Of a stretch of DNA of 64,000 bases, positions 1 through 9,063 are shown piece after piece (position 1 is the stretch's first letter; every line of letters begins with the position of its first letter). Below the pieces are notes generated by a model, which had not been told where the DNA came from, searched no databases, and was given only the letters and a program-made list of their open reading frames with translations. Origin of the DNA: JBGPLJ01 sp963826145 (GTDB lineage Bacteria > Pseudomonadota > Gammaproteobacteria > Steroidobacterales > Steroidobacteraceae). The stretch lies in NCBI GenBank assembly GCA_963826145.1, contig CAWGVW010000002.1, positions 620,001 through 684,000 on the forward strand. Reading direction: 5' to 3'. Position numbers and translations under genes: made by a program.

Positions 1-293
1 ATGGTCGAGGGTTCGATCACATCGCAACGGATATTGACAGTGGTCTCTTCGAAAAATGGATCTACCACCGCCGAGGCCGGTTCCGGCATCAGGATCATGT
101 CGGACTCATTAATGCCCTTCCAGCCGGCAATCGATGAGCCATCGAACATCTTGCCGTCCGTGAAGAAGTCTTCGTCGACGACACCCGACGGGACCGTGAC
201 ATGCTGTTCCTTGCCGCGCGTGTCGGTGAAGCGCAGATCGACGAACTTCACGTCCTTCTCTTTCATCAGCTTCAAAACGTCGGCTGGGGTCAT
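1..293 (-). CDS. glnA: Glutamine synthetase type I, N-terminal part (3' end outside window)
   Basis: Only the first 97 codons are present; the gene runs off the left edge. It would make glutamine from glutamate, ammonia and ATP in the cytoplasm. The translation starts MTPADVLKLMKEKDVKFVD and contains the beta-Grasp motif F-x-D-G-S-S-I-x-G-W followed by ESDMIL and PEP, all diagnostic of bacterial GSI. The ATG at 293-291 is preceded by GGAGGAAT with good spacing. The gene is divergent from glyQ. Upstream lie a sigma-54 promoter and NtrC-like sites, so nitrogen control is likely. The adenylylation and active-site regions lie outside the window and cannot be judged. Confidence 0.93.
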   Translation of the reverse strand, partial: MTPADVLKLMKEKDVKFVDLRFTDTRGKEQHVTVPSGVVDEDFFTDGKMFDGSSIAGWKGINESDMILMPEPASAVVDPFFEETTVNIRCDVIEPST

Positions 294-389
294 GGAATTC
301 CTCCAGATATCTCTTTGATTTCGTGAGTGACGCCCCCCGCGGCTCACTACCAATTCTTTCGGGGAGACTTCAGCTAGGCCCCGGCCTTT

Positions 390-405
390 TGCAGGTTCTG
401 TGCCA
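390..405 (-). promoter_or_regulatory. Sigma-54 (-24/-12) promoter of glnA
   Basis: On the minus strand the sequence reads TGGCAC-AGAAC-CTGCA. This matches the sigma-54 consensus TGGCAC-N5-TTGCA with one mismatch, and the GG and GC dinucleotides are 12 bp apart as required. The predicted transcription start is near 379, giving a leader of about 86 nt before the glnA ATG. It closely resembles the core of the E. coli glnAp2 promoter. Confidence 0.82.
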
Positions 406-454
406 TGGATAGCCCGCTCTACAAATCAGTGGCTTAGCCGCCGGCACATCGTCC

Positions 455-472
455 TGCATGGCGCTCGGTGCG
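455..472. promoter_or_regulatory. Degenerate NtrC-like site, proximal
   Basis: The minus strand reads CGCACC-N6-CATGCA. It is a weaker dyad than the site at 500-516 and its half-sites are one base further apart than the NtrC consensus (TGCACY-N5-GGTGCA). Its centre is about 84 bp upstream of the predicted glnA start and about 45 bp (roughly four helical turns) from the stronger site. That arrangement suits a cooperative enhancer. Confidence 0.4.
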
Positions 473-499
473 CTATGTTAGTGCGGAATGAGGCATCTT

Positions 500-516
500 C
501 GCACCTATATAGTGCA
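500..516. promoter_or_regulatory. NtrC-like enhancer site, distal
   Basis: The minus strand reads TGCACT-ATATA-GGTGCG, which matches the NtrC dyad TGCACY-N5-GGTGCA at all but the last base. The centre lies about 129 bp upstream of the predicted sigma-54 start, a typical enhancer distance. The 412 nt between glnA and glyQ hold this control region and the glyQ leader; no further gene is seen there. Confidence 0.65.
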
Positions 517-669
517 TGTTTTTCTGCCGCAACATAACCGGTCCCGCCGATCTGCCGATCCCGCACCGCTATGAGGCACCAATCTTGAGCGGCCAGGGCG
601 CCTGCGAACTCCCCGGAAATGCAATCGCGACTGGATCGCGTTGCCGTCACCAGTCGCAGCCTCGCTCGC

Positions 670-675
670 TATACT
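670..675 (+). promoter_or_regulatory. Possible -10 element of glyQS
   Basis: TATACT lies 31 bp upstream of the glyQ ATG and would give a leader of about 24 nt. No convincing -35 hexamer stands 16-18 bp upstream, so this is only a candidate. Confidence 0.3.
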
Positions 676-705
676 CCCGCCCCTTTGTTCAGGGAGTCGA
701 CGTTG

Positions 706-1635
706 ATGGCGGCGAGACGGGCGCGCGCACGCAAGGTGCAGTCGTTTCAGGACCTGATCTTCACGCTGCAGTCGTACTGGTCGGAACAGGGCTGCGTGAT
801 TCTTCAGCCGTACGACATGGAGATGGGCGCCGGCACATTCCACACGGCGACGTTTCTGCGCGCCGTCGGCCCCGAGCCTTGGAGGGCCGCGTACGTTCAA
901 CCATCGCGTCGGCCGACCGATGGCCGCTATGGCGAGAATCCCTTCCGGCTGCAGCGCTATTACCAGTTTCAGGTCGTGATGAAGCCTTCGCCGCTCGACT
1001 TCGTCGAACGCTACCTGGGATCGTTGCGCCAGCTCGGCTTCGATCCGCTCGTGCACGATATCCGCCTCGTCGAGGACAACTGGGAATCGCCAACGCTCGG
1101 CGCTTGGGGTCTCGGCTGGGAGATCTGGCTGAACGGCATGGAAGTCTCCCAGTTCACCTATTTTCAGCAGGTCGGCGGCCTCGACTGCCGGCCGGTGATG
1201 GGCGAGATCACGTACGGTCTGGAGCGCCTCGCGATGTATCTGCAGGGCGTCGACAGCGTGTATGACATCGTTTGGCAGGATGGACCGGCCGGACGCGTGA
1301 CCTATGGCGATGTCTATCACCAAAACGAAGTGGAACAGTCAAGGTATAACTTCGAGCTGGCGGATGTCGCCGAACTCCTTCACCAGTTCGACGCGCTCGA
1401 GAGCGAATGCCAGCGGCTGCTTGCGGCAGCGCTGCCGCTTCCGGCCTACGAGCGCATGCTCAAGTCCTCGCACGTCTTCAATCTGCTCGATGCGCGCGGC
1501 GCGATCTCCGTGACGGAACGACAGCGCTACATTCTTCGCGTCAGAGCGCTAGCCCGTGCGATCGCCGAAGCCTACTTCGAGCGGCGCAAGGCCTTGGGCT
1601 TTCCGATGCTCAAGGGAGCGGCCGGATCGTCATGA
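706..1635 (+). CDS. glyQ: Glycyl-tRNA synthetase alpha subunit
   Basis: Alpha chain (309 aa) of the tetrameric alpha2-beta2 glycyl-tRNA synthetase, the class II catalytic subunit that activates glycine and charges tRNA-Gly in the cytoplasm. Family signatures are SFQDLIFTLQSYW near the N-terminus, GRYGENPFRLQ at residues 73-83 and GEITYGLERLAMY further on. An ATG further upstream at 619 would add 29 residues not typical of the family. The ATG at 706 has AGGGAG about 10 bp upstream and gives the usual length. The stop overlaps the glyS start as ATGA, so translation is coupled. Confidence 0.97.
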   Translation: MAARRARARKVQSFQDLIFTLQSYWSEQGCVILQPYDMEMGAGTFHTATFLRAVGPEPWRAAYVQPSRRPTDGRYGENPFRLQRYYQFQVVMKPSPLDFVERYLGSLRQLGFDPLVHDIRLVEDNWESPTLGAWGLGWEIWLNGMEVSQFTYFQQVGGLDCRPVMGEITYGLERLAMYLQGVDSVYDIVWQDGPAGRVTYGDVYHQNEVEQSRYNFELADVAELLHQFDALESECQRLLAAALPLPAYERMLKSSHVFNLLDARGAISVTERQRYILRVRALARAIAEAYFERRKALGFPMLKGAAGSS

Positions 1636-3719
1636 AGAACGGCGCGCACGATTTTCTCGTCGAGATCGGTACCGAAGAGCTCCCGCCGCTGGCACTCCCG
1701 GACCTGTCGTCGGGCATGGCCGACGGTATTGCCAAAGGTCTTGCTGGCGCTCGCCTCAGCCATGGGCCGATCACGCAGTTTGCGACGCCCCGTCGACTAG
1801 CCGTAATGGTACAGAGCCTCTTGGCACGCCAACCAGACCAGGAAATCAAGCGGCGGGGGCCGCCGGTTACTGCGGCATTTGACGCTGGCGGCAAGCCGAC
1901 CAAGGCGGCGCTCGCCTTCGCGAATTCCTGTAGCACAACCGTCGAGCGGCTCGGTCGGGTACGGGAGGAGAAGGGCGAATATCTCTATTTCGAAGGCAAG
2001 CAGGCGGGCCGCGCGACTGTCGAATTGCTTCCTGAAATTGTCACTCAGGCGCTTGCTGGACTGCCAATTCCAAGGCGTATGCGCTGGGGATCAGGCGATG
2101 CGGAATTCGTCCGCCCGGTTCACTGGGTAGTGATGTTGTTCGGGCGTACCGTCGTTCGCGCCAGGATTCTCGACGTCGCCGCCGGTGCGATGACCCGGGG
2201 TCATCGCTTTCATGCGCCACGTCCCCTGCGCATTGCCGAACCGTCGCGTTATGCGCCGCTGCTCCTGAAGGCCCGCGTGATCGCCTCATTCCCCGACCGT
2301 CGCGAGCGCATACGCGCGGGCATTACAGCGGCAGGCGCCACTGGCAAGCACCGGACGCTGGTGAGCGAGGCGTTGCTCAATGAAGTCACCGCCCTCGTCG
2401 AATGGCCGGTGCCGATTGTCGGGCAATTCGAAGAACGGTTTCTCGACCTGCCTAGAGAAGTCCTAATCGCAACGCTGCAGGATCACCAGCGCTGTTTTGC
2501 TGTCGAGGGCCCGAACGGCAAGCTCGTCCCGCGCTTCGTAGCCGTGAGCAACATTGCAAGCCGCCAACCCGCACGCGTGGTCAGCGGCAATGAGCGGGTT
2601 GTGCGGCCGAGGCTCGCGGACGCGGCGTTCTTCTGGGATACCGATCGCAAGCAGCCGCTGGCGGGCCGGATCGAGGCGCTGAAGGCGGTCACCTTTCAGA
2701 GCCGGCTCGGCTCCCTCCACGACAAATCGCAGCGCGTTCGCGCGCTGGCACAGATGATTGCGTCAGCGATCAACGCGGATGTCACTGTGACAGCGCGCGC
2801 CGCGGAGCTCGCCAAGTGCGATCTGCTGACCCGGCTGGTCGGTGAATTTCCGGAATTGCAGGGGACGATGGGCGCCTACTACGCGCGCCACGATTGCGAG
2901 CCAGAGGCTGTTGCGAAAGCGGTCGGCGAGCAGTATCGGCCGCGATTCGCGGGTGACGAACTCCCGAACAGCAAGCCAGGCGTCGCTCTCGCAATTGCGG
3001 ACCGGCTGGACACGATCTGTGGCGCCTTTGCGATCGGCCAGAAGTCGACCGGAGCGCGCGATCCATTCGGGCTGCGGCGAGCCGCACTCGGAGTCCTGCG
3101 CATGATTGTCGAGCTCGGGCTCGAGCTCGATCTGAAACAATTGATTGCGGCTGCGGCCACGGCGCAGCCCGTAAAGGTGCCTCAGCCATCGGAAATATAT
3201 GACTACATGATGGAGCGACTGCGCGCGTACTACCTTGAAACTGCGCGCCTGCCGGGGATGACGAACGAAGTATTCGATGCCGTGCTGGTCAATCAGCCGG
3301 CGTCGCCTCTCGACTTTGACTCCAGGATCCGTGCGGTTGCCGCATTTCTAGGTATGCCGGAGGCGCCGGCGTTGACAGCGGCCAACAAGAGAATCGCCAA
3401 TATTCTGCGCCAGGCGGGCGAATCGGCCGCGGCCGAGTTCGCTGCAATCGAGGGTACCGCGCTGGAAAACGGCGAAGAACGAGCCTTGTTCGCCGCACTC
3501 GAAGCAAGCCGGCGCGACGTAGGAAAGCTACTTACGGCTCGCAAATACGGGGAGGCAATGAAGAGCCTTGCGGCCCTGCGCGCGCCTGTGGATGCGTTTT
3601 TCGACTCCGTCATGGTGATGCACGAAGATCCCCGCACCCGCTCGCAACGGCTTGGCCTGCTGCGGGCAATACGCGAACTCTTCATGCACACTGCCGATCT
3701 TTCGCGCATCGGCACCTGA
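1632..3719 (+). CDS. glyS: Glycyl-tRNA synthetase beta subunit
   Basis: Beta chain (695 aa) that binds tRNA-Gly for the glyQ-encoded catalytic subunit. The family N-terminus is clear (DFLVEIGTEELPP), and the central part carries RRMRWG and HDCEPEAVA-type segments. The C-terminal DALR-like anticodon-binding region ends in FFDSVMVMHEDPRTRSQRL and LGLLRAIRELF. The ATG at 1632 overlaps the glyQ stop. A longer open frame begins at 1407 but lies inside glyQ and is not used. Length is normal for the family. Confidence 0.97.
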   Translation: MKNGAHDFLVEIGTEELPPLALPDLSSGMADGIAKGLAGARLSHGPITQFATPRRLAVMVQSLLARQPDQEIKRRGPPVTAAFDAGGKPTKAALAFANSCSTTVERLGRVREEKGEYLYFEGKQAGRATVELLPEIVTQALAGLPIPRRMRWGSGDAEFVRPVHWVVMLFGRTVVRARILDVAAGAMTRGHRFHAPRPLRIAEPSRYAPLLLKARVIASFPDRRERIRAGITAAGATGKHRTLVSEALLNEVTALVEWPVPIVGQFEERFLDLPREVLIATLQDHQRCFAVEGPNGKLVPRFVAVSNIASRQPARVVSGNERVVRPRLADAAFFWDTDRKQPLAGRIEALKAVTFQSRLGSLHDKSQRVRALAQMIASAINADVTVTARAAELAKCDLLTRLVGEFPELQGTMGAYYARHDCEPEAVAKAVGEQYRPRFAGDELPNSKPGVALAIADRLDTICGAFAIGQKSTGARDPFGLRRAALGVLRMIVELGLELDLKQLIAAAATAQPVKVPQPSEIYDYMMERLRAYYLETARLPGMTNEVFDAVLVNQPASPLDFDSRIRAVAAFLGMPEAPALTAANKRIANILRQAGESAAAEFAAIEGTALENGEERALFAALEASRRDVGKLLTARKYGEAMKSLAALRAPVDAFFDSVMVMHEDPRTRSQRLGLLRAIRELFMHTADLSRIGT

Positions 3720-3724
3720 GCGTC

Positions 3725-4444
3725 ATGCAGCTATTTGGCTCGTTGCTCTTCACGACGCTGCTCCTCATTCTGACCCCCAGCTGGGGCCTCGCGATGTTTA
3801 TCGTATTTTTCCTGCCCCAGCGCGGCCAGTTTGCGATGGCTAGAGCCTGGGCCCGGACATTGCTCTGGTCCTTGCGCGTCCTTTGTCGCTTGGACTACGT
3901 GGTGACCGGACTCGAGCATCTGCCGAAGGGTGCACATGTCGCGATGTGGAAGCATTCCTCCAGCTGGGAAACCATCGCGCAGATGGTCATATTGCCACCA
4001 CAAGTCTGGGTGCTGAAACGCGAACTGATGTGGCTGCCGTTCGTCGGCTGGGGCCTTGCACTCACGCGACCCATCGCCGTCAATCGATCCGCAGGCCACA
4101 CGGCCGTCAAGCACGTTGTAGAGCAAGGCAAGAGTCGGATCGCCAAGGGCTATTGGGTGAGTATATTTCCGGAGGGCACGCGCATGCCGCCGGGTGAAAC
4201 GCGCAAATACGGCGTGAGCGGTGTGCTGCTCGCACAGGCAACCGGCTGTCTCGTTGTTCCGGTCGCACATGACGCTGGCTACTATTGGCCACGACGCGGC
4301 CTTCGCAAAAAGCGCGGCACAATCCGCGTGCACATTGGCCGACCCGTCACCGCCGTGGATCGCGACCCGCGGCAGCTCAACGAAGAACTGCAACGCTGGG
4401 TCGAAGACAAGGTGCGCTCGATGAGCGCATCAATTCCCGCCTGA
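3725..4444 (+). CDS. Lysophospholipid (1-acyl-glycerol-3-phosphate) acyltransferase family protein
   Basis: PlsC-type inner-membrane acyltransferase of 239 aa, expected to transfer an acyl chain to a lysophospholipid such as lysophosphatidic acid. An N-terminal hydrophobic segment covers residues 3-30. The catalytic box is H77-x4-E82 (KHSSSWE), an H-x4-E version of the usual H-x4-D. The substrate-binding FPEGTR box is at residues 148-153. It begins 5 nt after glyS, and its stop abuts the convergent gyrB stop with no spacer. Pseudomonas has a lysophosphatidic acid acyltransferase gene in the same place (between glyS and gyrB), so this is a conserved neighbour. The exact substrate is not certain. 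Confidence 0.88.
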   Translation: MQLFGSLLFTTLLLILTPSWGLAMFIVFFLPQRGQFAMARAWARTLLWSLRVLCRLDYVVTGLEHLPKGAHVAMWKHSSSWETIAQMVILPPQVWVLKRELMWLPFVGWGLALTRPIAVNRSAGHTAVKHVVEQGKSRIAKGYWVSIFPEGTRMPPGETRKYGVSGVLLAQATGCLVVPVAHDAGYYWPRRGLRKKRGTIRVHIGRPVTAVDRDPRQLNEELQRWVEDKVRSMSASIPA

Positions 4445-6862
4445 TCAGATGTCCAGGTTTGCAACCGCCGGGGCGTTCTTCTCTATGAACTCGCGGCGGG
4501 GCTCGACCTGATCGCCCATGAGCGTCGTGAAGATGTCGTCCGCGGCGACCGCATCCTCGATTTTCACCTGCATGAGCCGACGTGTCTCCGGATTGATGGT
4601 GGTATCCCAGAGCTGTTCGGGATTCATCTCGCCGAGTCCCTTGTAGCGCTGAATCGTCTGGCCCCTGCGCGCTTCTTCAAGCAACCAATTCATGGCTTGT
4701 TTGAAACTCCCGACGTCTTCGCGCGCGTCGCCCTTTGCGACGTATGCACCCTCGCCAATAAGTCCATTGAGGGTCCGCCCCAGTTCCTCGATCCGGCGAT
4801 ACTCGCCCGATTCGAAGAATTCCCGCTGGATGTGTTTGTCCGTCGGGAGTCCGTGCACGATCCGATGTACAAGGAGGCGCTGCGGCGTGCTGTCCTGGCC
4901 GGCCTGAACCTCAACGCGAAATTCCTTGGTGGCGTCTGCCCGCGCATTAAGGCGGGTCTCAAGCGTGCGGCACCAGTCCCGCAGCCAGTCGATCCGATCG
5001 AAATTCTCGACGGAGACCTCCGGTAAGTAGATGAGCTGCTCGAGCAGGTCCTCGTCGTAGCGCTTCGCCCAACGACGAATGATCGCCCGCACTTCCATGT
5101 AGCGCTGCGCGAGCGATTCGAGGCCTGGTCCATGGAGCGGCGGTGCCGTAACGTCGACATGAAGCGTCGCGTCGTCCAGCGCCGAATTCAACAGCACGCG
5201 GTTGAGTTCCGCATCGTCCTTGACGTACTGCTCCTGCTTGCCTTTCTTGATCTTGTAGAGCGGTGGCTGCGCAATATAGATATGTCCCTTTTCGATCAGC
5301 TCGGCCATCTGCCGATAGAAGAAAGTCAGGAGCAGCGTGCGGATGTGCGAACCGTCGACATCCGCGTCCGTCATGATGATGATGCGGTGATAGCGCAGCT
5401 TCGTGATGTCGAAGTCGTCCCGTCCGATTCCGCAACCAAGCGCCGTGATCAATGTACCCACTTCAGCGGACGACAGCATTTTGTCAAAGCGCGCTTTCTC
5501 GACGTTCAGGATCTTGCCTTTGAGCGGCAGGATCGCCTGCGTGCGCCGGTCTCGACCTTGCTTCGCCGAGCCACCTGCAGAGTCGCCCTCGACCAGAAAC
5601 ATTTCCGACAATGCAGGATCCTTTTCCTGGCAATCCGCCAGCTTGCCCGGGAGCCCTGCTATGTCCAGGGCACCCTTCCGGCGCGTCATTTCGCGGGCCT
5701 TGCGCGCTGCCTCTCGAGCGCGGGCAGCCTCGATGGTCTTGGCGACAATTGAGCGCGCTTCGAGCGGGTGTTCCAGCAGGAATTCCTCCAGGCGTGCTCC
5801 CACCACCGACTCAACGATGCCCTTCACTTCCGACGAAACAAGCTTGTCCTTGGTCTGCGAGGAAAACTTCGGGTCTGGAAGTTTGACGGAGAGGATCGCC
5901 GTCAGCCCTTCGCGCGCGTCGTCTCCTGTCGTCGCGATCTTCTCCTTCTTTGCCTGCAGTTCCTTTTCAATGTAATTGTTGAGCGTGCGTGTGAGTGCAG
6001 CACGAAATCCGGCGAGATGTGTACCGCCGTCCTTCTGCGGAATGTTGTTCGTATAGCAGAACATGCTCTCCTGGTAGGAGTCGTTCCACTGCATCGCCGC
6101 TTCAACGGTCGTGCCGCCCAGCTGCGACCTGAAATGAAAAATCGTGTCGTGGATCGGCGTGCGCGTGCGATTGAGATACTTAACGAAGGCCTCGATGCCG
6201 CCCGCGTACTCGAAGACGTCCTTCTTCTCGTCGCGCTCGTCGATAAGCTCGATGCGCACGCCGGAATTGAGGAACGACAATTCGCGCAGGCGCTTTGCCA
6301 GCAATTCGTAGCTGAATTGGATATTTGTGAAGATTGCATCGCTCGGCTTGAAACGAATCGTCGTGCCGCGCTCGCTTGTGTCGCCGACCGCCGCCAGCGG
6401 CGCCTGCGGTTCGCCGAGCCGGTATTCCTGCGTGTGGATTCGGCCCTCGCGGCTGATCGTCAACTGCAGATATTCCGAAAGCGCGTTTACGACCGACACG
6501 CCAACGCCATGCAGCCCACCTGAAACCTTGTACGAGCTGTCGTCGAACTTTCCACCGGAGTGCAGCACCGTCATGATGACTTCCGCTGCCGACCGCCCTT
6601 CCTCGGGATGAATATCGACAGGAATGCCGCGACCGTTATCCGATACGGTGACCGATTCATCTGCATGAATAGTCACGACGATTCGATTGCAATGACCGGC
6701 TAGCGCCTCGTCGATCGAGTTATCCACAACCTCGAAAACCATGTGGTGCAGGCCGGTGCCGTCATCGGTATCGCCGATGTACATCCCAGGCCGCTTCCGC
6801 ACTGCATCAAGACCCTTTAAGACTTTGATTTTACTGGAATCGTAGACATCTTTATCCGGCAT
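4445..6862 (-). CDS. gyrB: DNA gyrase subunit B
   Basis: ATPase subunit of DNA gyrase (805 aa), which with GyrA introduces negative supercoils. The GHKL ATPase motifs are EVVDNSIDEA (residues 44-53) and DNGRGIP (75-81). The Toprim domain shows EGDSAGGSAKQGRDR and the metal-binding DADVDGSHIRTLL. The family C-terminal QRYKGLGEMNPEQLW is intact. An in-frame ATG nine codons upstream (6889) would overlap the recF stop. I prefer the ATG at 6862 (MPDKDVYDSS), which has AGGGGA just upstream and matches family starts. Last gene of the dnaA-dnaN-recF-gyrB series. Confidence 0.97.
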   Translation of the reverse strand: MPDKDVYDSSKIKVLKGLDAVRKRPGMYIGDTDDGTGLHHMVFEVVDNSIDEALAGHCNRIVVTIHADESVTVSDNGRGIPVDIHPEEGRSAAEVIMTVLHSGGKFDDSSYKVSGGLHGVGVSVVNALSEYLQLTISREGRIHTQEYRLGEPQAPLAAVGDTSERGTTIRFKPSDAIFTNIQFSYELLAKRLRELSFLNSGVRIELIDERDEKKDVFEYAGGIEAFVKYLNRTRTPIHDTIFHFRSQLGGTTVEAAMQWNDSYQESMFCYTNNIPQKDGGTHLAGFRAALTRTLNNYIEKELQAKKEKIATTGDDAREGLTAILSVKLPDPKFSSQTKDKLVSSEVKGIVESVVGARLEEFLLEHPLEARSIVAKTIEAARAREAARKAREMTRRKGALDIAGLPGKLADCQEKDPALSEMFLVEGDSAGGSAKQGRDRRTQAILPLKGKILNVEKARFDKMLSSAEVGTLITALGCGIGRDDFDITKLRYHRIIIMTDADVDGSHIRTLLLTFFYRQMAELIEKGHIYIAQPPLYKIKKGKQEQYVKDDAELNRVLLNSALDDATLHVDVTAPPLHGPGLESLAQRYMEVRAIIRRWAKRYDEDLLEQLIYLPEVSVENFDRIDWLRDWCRTLETRLNARADATKEFRVEVQAGQDSTPQRLLVHRIVHGLPTDKHIQREFFESGEYRRIEELGRTLNGLIGEGAYVAKGDAREDVGSFKQAMNWLLEEARRGQTIQRYKGLGEMNPEQLWDTTINPETRRLMQVKIEDAVAADDIFTTLMGDQVEPRREFIEKNAPAVANLDI

Positions 6863-6888
6863 TAGGGTCCCCTGAAAGTGCGGTTGCA

Positions 6889-7956
6889 TTATAGCATTCG
6901 GGTTACGCTCCCTTGTTCCACGTGAAACCGCGCCCCGGGGGTTTCCAACCCCGCGATCGACGACGAAGTGGTGGTTGCGATCAGTTGTGCGCCTAGCTCG
7001 CGGACCTGGCTCATTAAAATGGCCAGGTGACGACTATCGAGTTCTGCAGCAGGATCATCAAGTAGCAGGGTCCCGCTGTTCCCGCTCGTTCTCTGAAGAA
7101 TGCGGAGCTGCGATAGCACCAGAGCGGCCGCGATCAGCTTCTGTTGGCCACGAGAGGCACGATCCCGCGCAGGGTGCCCCTCGAGCCGGATGCGCAGATC
7201 AGCACGGTGTGGACCAACCGTTGTCGTTCCAGTCTTGACGTCTTTGGTCCAGGCCTGCGCCAATGCCGCTTCGAAGCACTCCCCCGTCGGCCAGCCTTGG
7301 TACAGGGTTGGAACCGCTTCCGCTCCGGCAAGCAATTCCGATGTCCTTCTAACCTCCGGTTCCAGTTGTTCGAAGTAGCGCTGGCGGGACTGCGCCATCG
7401 AATCGCCTGCAGCTATCAACTCTCCGTCCCACGCTTTAATGGAGGCAGCGGAAAGCTGCGATCGTAGTGCGGCGTTTCGCTGCCGAAGTGCGCGTTGAAA
7501 CCGTTGCCAGTCATACGCAAACGCTGGTTCCACGTGGAACGTTCCCCAATCGATTGCGCGGCGTCGCCCGCCTGGACCCTCTTCCACCAGCTTGTGGATA
7601 TTGGGATCGATTACTTGCACCGGGAAAACTGTTGCCAATTCCGCCAAGGACGATATCCGCCTTCCATCGATATGAGCTTCGGTCCGATCCCGGCTTGCGC
7701 AAATACCAATCAATGTTGGCCGGTTGCCAGCCTCGATATGACCGATGAGGGTGATCGCGTCGGTACCGGTTCGGACCAGGCGTTGGAGCTGGCGAGTACG
7801 GAACGACCGTCCGCGACCCAGGAAAAAGATGGCTTCCAGCACGCTGGTCTTGCCGGCCGCATTTGGACCCGTAATGACAGTAAGGCGATCGTCGAGCTGC
7901 AGATCAACGTTACGCAGACATCGAAGATTCTCGACCTGAACCGCCAGCAGCGGCAT
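6889..7956 (-). CDS. recF: DNA replication and repair protein RecF
   Basis: SMC-like ATPase (355 aa) that helps RecO and RecR load RecA at gaps. The Walker A motif GPNAAGKT is at residues 30-37, the ABC-type signature is SRGQQKLIAAAL, and the Walker B is LLLDDPAAELD near the C-terminus. It lies 9 nt downstream of dnaN and is followed by gyrB, the standard order. Its coding sequence carries two parS-like palindromes (6914-6929 and 7526-7541). Confidence 0.96.
   Translation of the reverse strand: MPLLAVQVENLRCLRNVDLQLDDRLTVITGPNAAGKTSVLEAIFFLGRGRSFRTRQLQRLVRTGTDAITLIGHIEAGNRPTLIGICASRDRTEAHIDGRRISSLAELATVFPVQVIDPNIHKLVEEGPGGRRRAIDWGTFHVEPAFAYDWQRFQRALRQRNAALRSQLSAASIKAWDGELIAAGDSMAQSRQRYFEQLEPEVRRTSELLAGAEAVPTLYQGWPTGECFEAALAQAWTKDVKTGTTTVGPHRADLRIRLEGHPARDRASRGQQKLIAAALVLSQLRILQRTSGNSGTLLLDDPAAELDSRHLAILMSQVRELGAQLIATTTSSSIAGLETPGARFHVEQGSVTRML
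6914..6929. promoter_or_regulatory. parS centromere site 1 (inside recF)
   Basis: TGTTCCACGTGAAACC matches the bacterial chromosomal parS consensus TGTTTCACGTGAAACA at 14 of 16 positions, including the central CACGTG. It would be bound by the ParB encoded at 32749-33654. It sits in the last codons of recF, about 2.2 kb from oriC. Confidence 0.85.
7526..7541. promoter_or_regulatory. parS centromere site 2 (inside recF)
   Basis: The core GTTCCACGTGGAAC is a perfect 14-bp palindrome and matches the symmetric form of chromosomal parS. It is inside the recF coding region, 612 bp from site 1, so a ParB cluster could form over recF. Confidence 0.83.
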
Positions 7957-7965
7957 CCGCTCGCT

Positions 7966-9063
7966 CTACAAGCGCATCGGCATTACGACGTAGCGCGATG
8001 TAGACGATTCTGGTGCATGGACCAGACAGCTGCTGTTGGCGTCCGTCAGGCCGATAGCGACCTTGCCCCCATCAACTGCGGCAAGCGCATCTAGCAGATA
8101 GTTCACGTTGAAGCCAACCTCCATGTCTTCTCCGGAGTAGCTGACCTCAATTTCCTCTTCAGCCTCTTCCTGCTCTGGGTTATGCGCCTGGATGGTCAGT
8201 GCGTTCTTCTTCAACGCGAGCCGGATCCCCCGATACTTCTCGTTAGCAAGGATAGCGGTGCGTTGCAGGGACGCTCGCAGAAGGTCTCGGTCGGCCTGAA
8301 GTTGGCGCCCGGACGAAGCTGGTATCACACGTGAATATTCGGGGAATCTGCCGTCAATCAGCTTCGAAGTGAATCGAACGTCGCCGATCTGCGCGCGAAC
8401 ATGATTGGTGCCGATTGCAAAATCAAGGGATCCCTCGGTACCCAGGATGCGCTGCAGCTCCAAGACGCCTTTTCGCGGGATGATCACTTGGTGCGGGGCC
8501 TTCACCTTGGCTGCGAGCTCGATCTCACAAATTGCCAGCCGGTGCCCATCAGTCGCGACCGCCCGCAACGTCTTACCGTCTGCTTCCAGCAGCATTCCGT
8601 TGAGGTAGTAGCGCACATCCTGCTGAGCCATTGAAAAGTGAGTCTTGTCGAGCAGCCGCCGGAAGTCCGACTGCGGAATCTGCAGCGTCTGCTGAGCATT
8701 GATTTCTTCAATCGTTGGGAAATCCGACGCAGGCAGTGTCGAAAGCGTAAAGCGACTACGGCCTGCTTTCAGTGTGATCTTGTCAGCTTCAGCAACGAGC
8801 GAAATCGTCACGCCTTCTGGCAGCGCGCGGCAAATATCCAGGAATTTACGCCCTGGCACAGTGATGTCACCACCCTGCTGGACGGTCACTTCGACCGACG
8901 CAACGAGTTCAACCTCGAGGTCCGTCGCCGTAACTGACAAACGATTGTTTTTAGCCGAGAGCAACACATTCGCCAGGATTGGCATTGTCTGGCGGCGCTC
9001 AACTACACCTATCACCGTCTGCAACGGTCCCAAAATCTTTTCGCGTTCAGCGGAGATCTTCAT
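7966..9063 (-). CDS. dnaN: DNA polymerase III beta subunit (sliding clamp)
   Basis: Ring-shaped processivity clamp (365 aa) that tethers DNA polymerase III to DNA. The start MKISAEREKILGPLQTVIGVVERR, the segment PILANVLLSA and the C-terminal end YVVMPMRL (the clamp's peptide-binding-groove terminus) are characteristic. The ATG at 9063 has CGAGGAAACC just upstream. It lies between oriC and recF. Length is typical. Confidence 0.97.
   Translation of the reverse strand: MKISAEREKILGPLQTVIGVVERRQTMPILANVLLSAKNNRLSVTATDLEVELVASVEVTVQQGGDITVPGRKFLDICRALPEGVTISLVAEADKITLKAGRSRFTLSTLPASDFPTIEEINAQQTLQIPQSDFRRLLDKTHFSMAQQDVRYYLNGMLLEADGKTLRAVATDGHRLAICEIELAAKVKAPHQVIIPRKGVLELQRILGTEGSLDFAIGTNHVRAQIGDVRFTSKLIDGRFPEYSRVIPASSGRQLQADRDLLRASLQRTAILANEKYRGIRLALKKNALTIQAHNPEQEEAEEEIEVSYSGEDMEVGFNVNYLLDALAAVDGGKVAIGLTDANSSCLVHAPESSTSRYVVMPMRL

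Noticed and set aside
505..1323. Long minus-strand open frame opposite glyQ
   Set aside because: It is antisense to a clear glyQ, has no recognisable motif, and is rich in Arg and His as expected of shadow frames in high-GC DNA.
5132..5752. Plus-strand open frame of 206 codons opposite gyrB
   Set aside because: Antisense to the Toprim-coding part of gyrB, with composition of a shadow frame.
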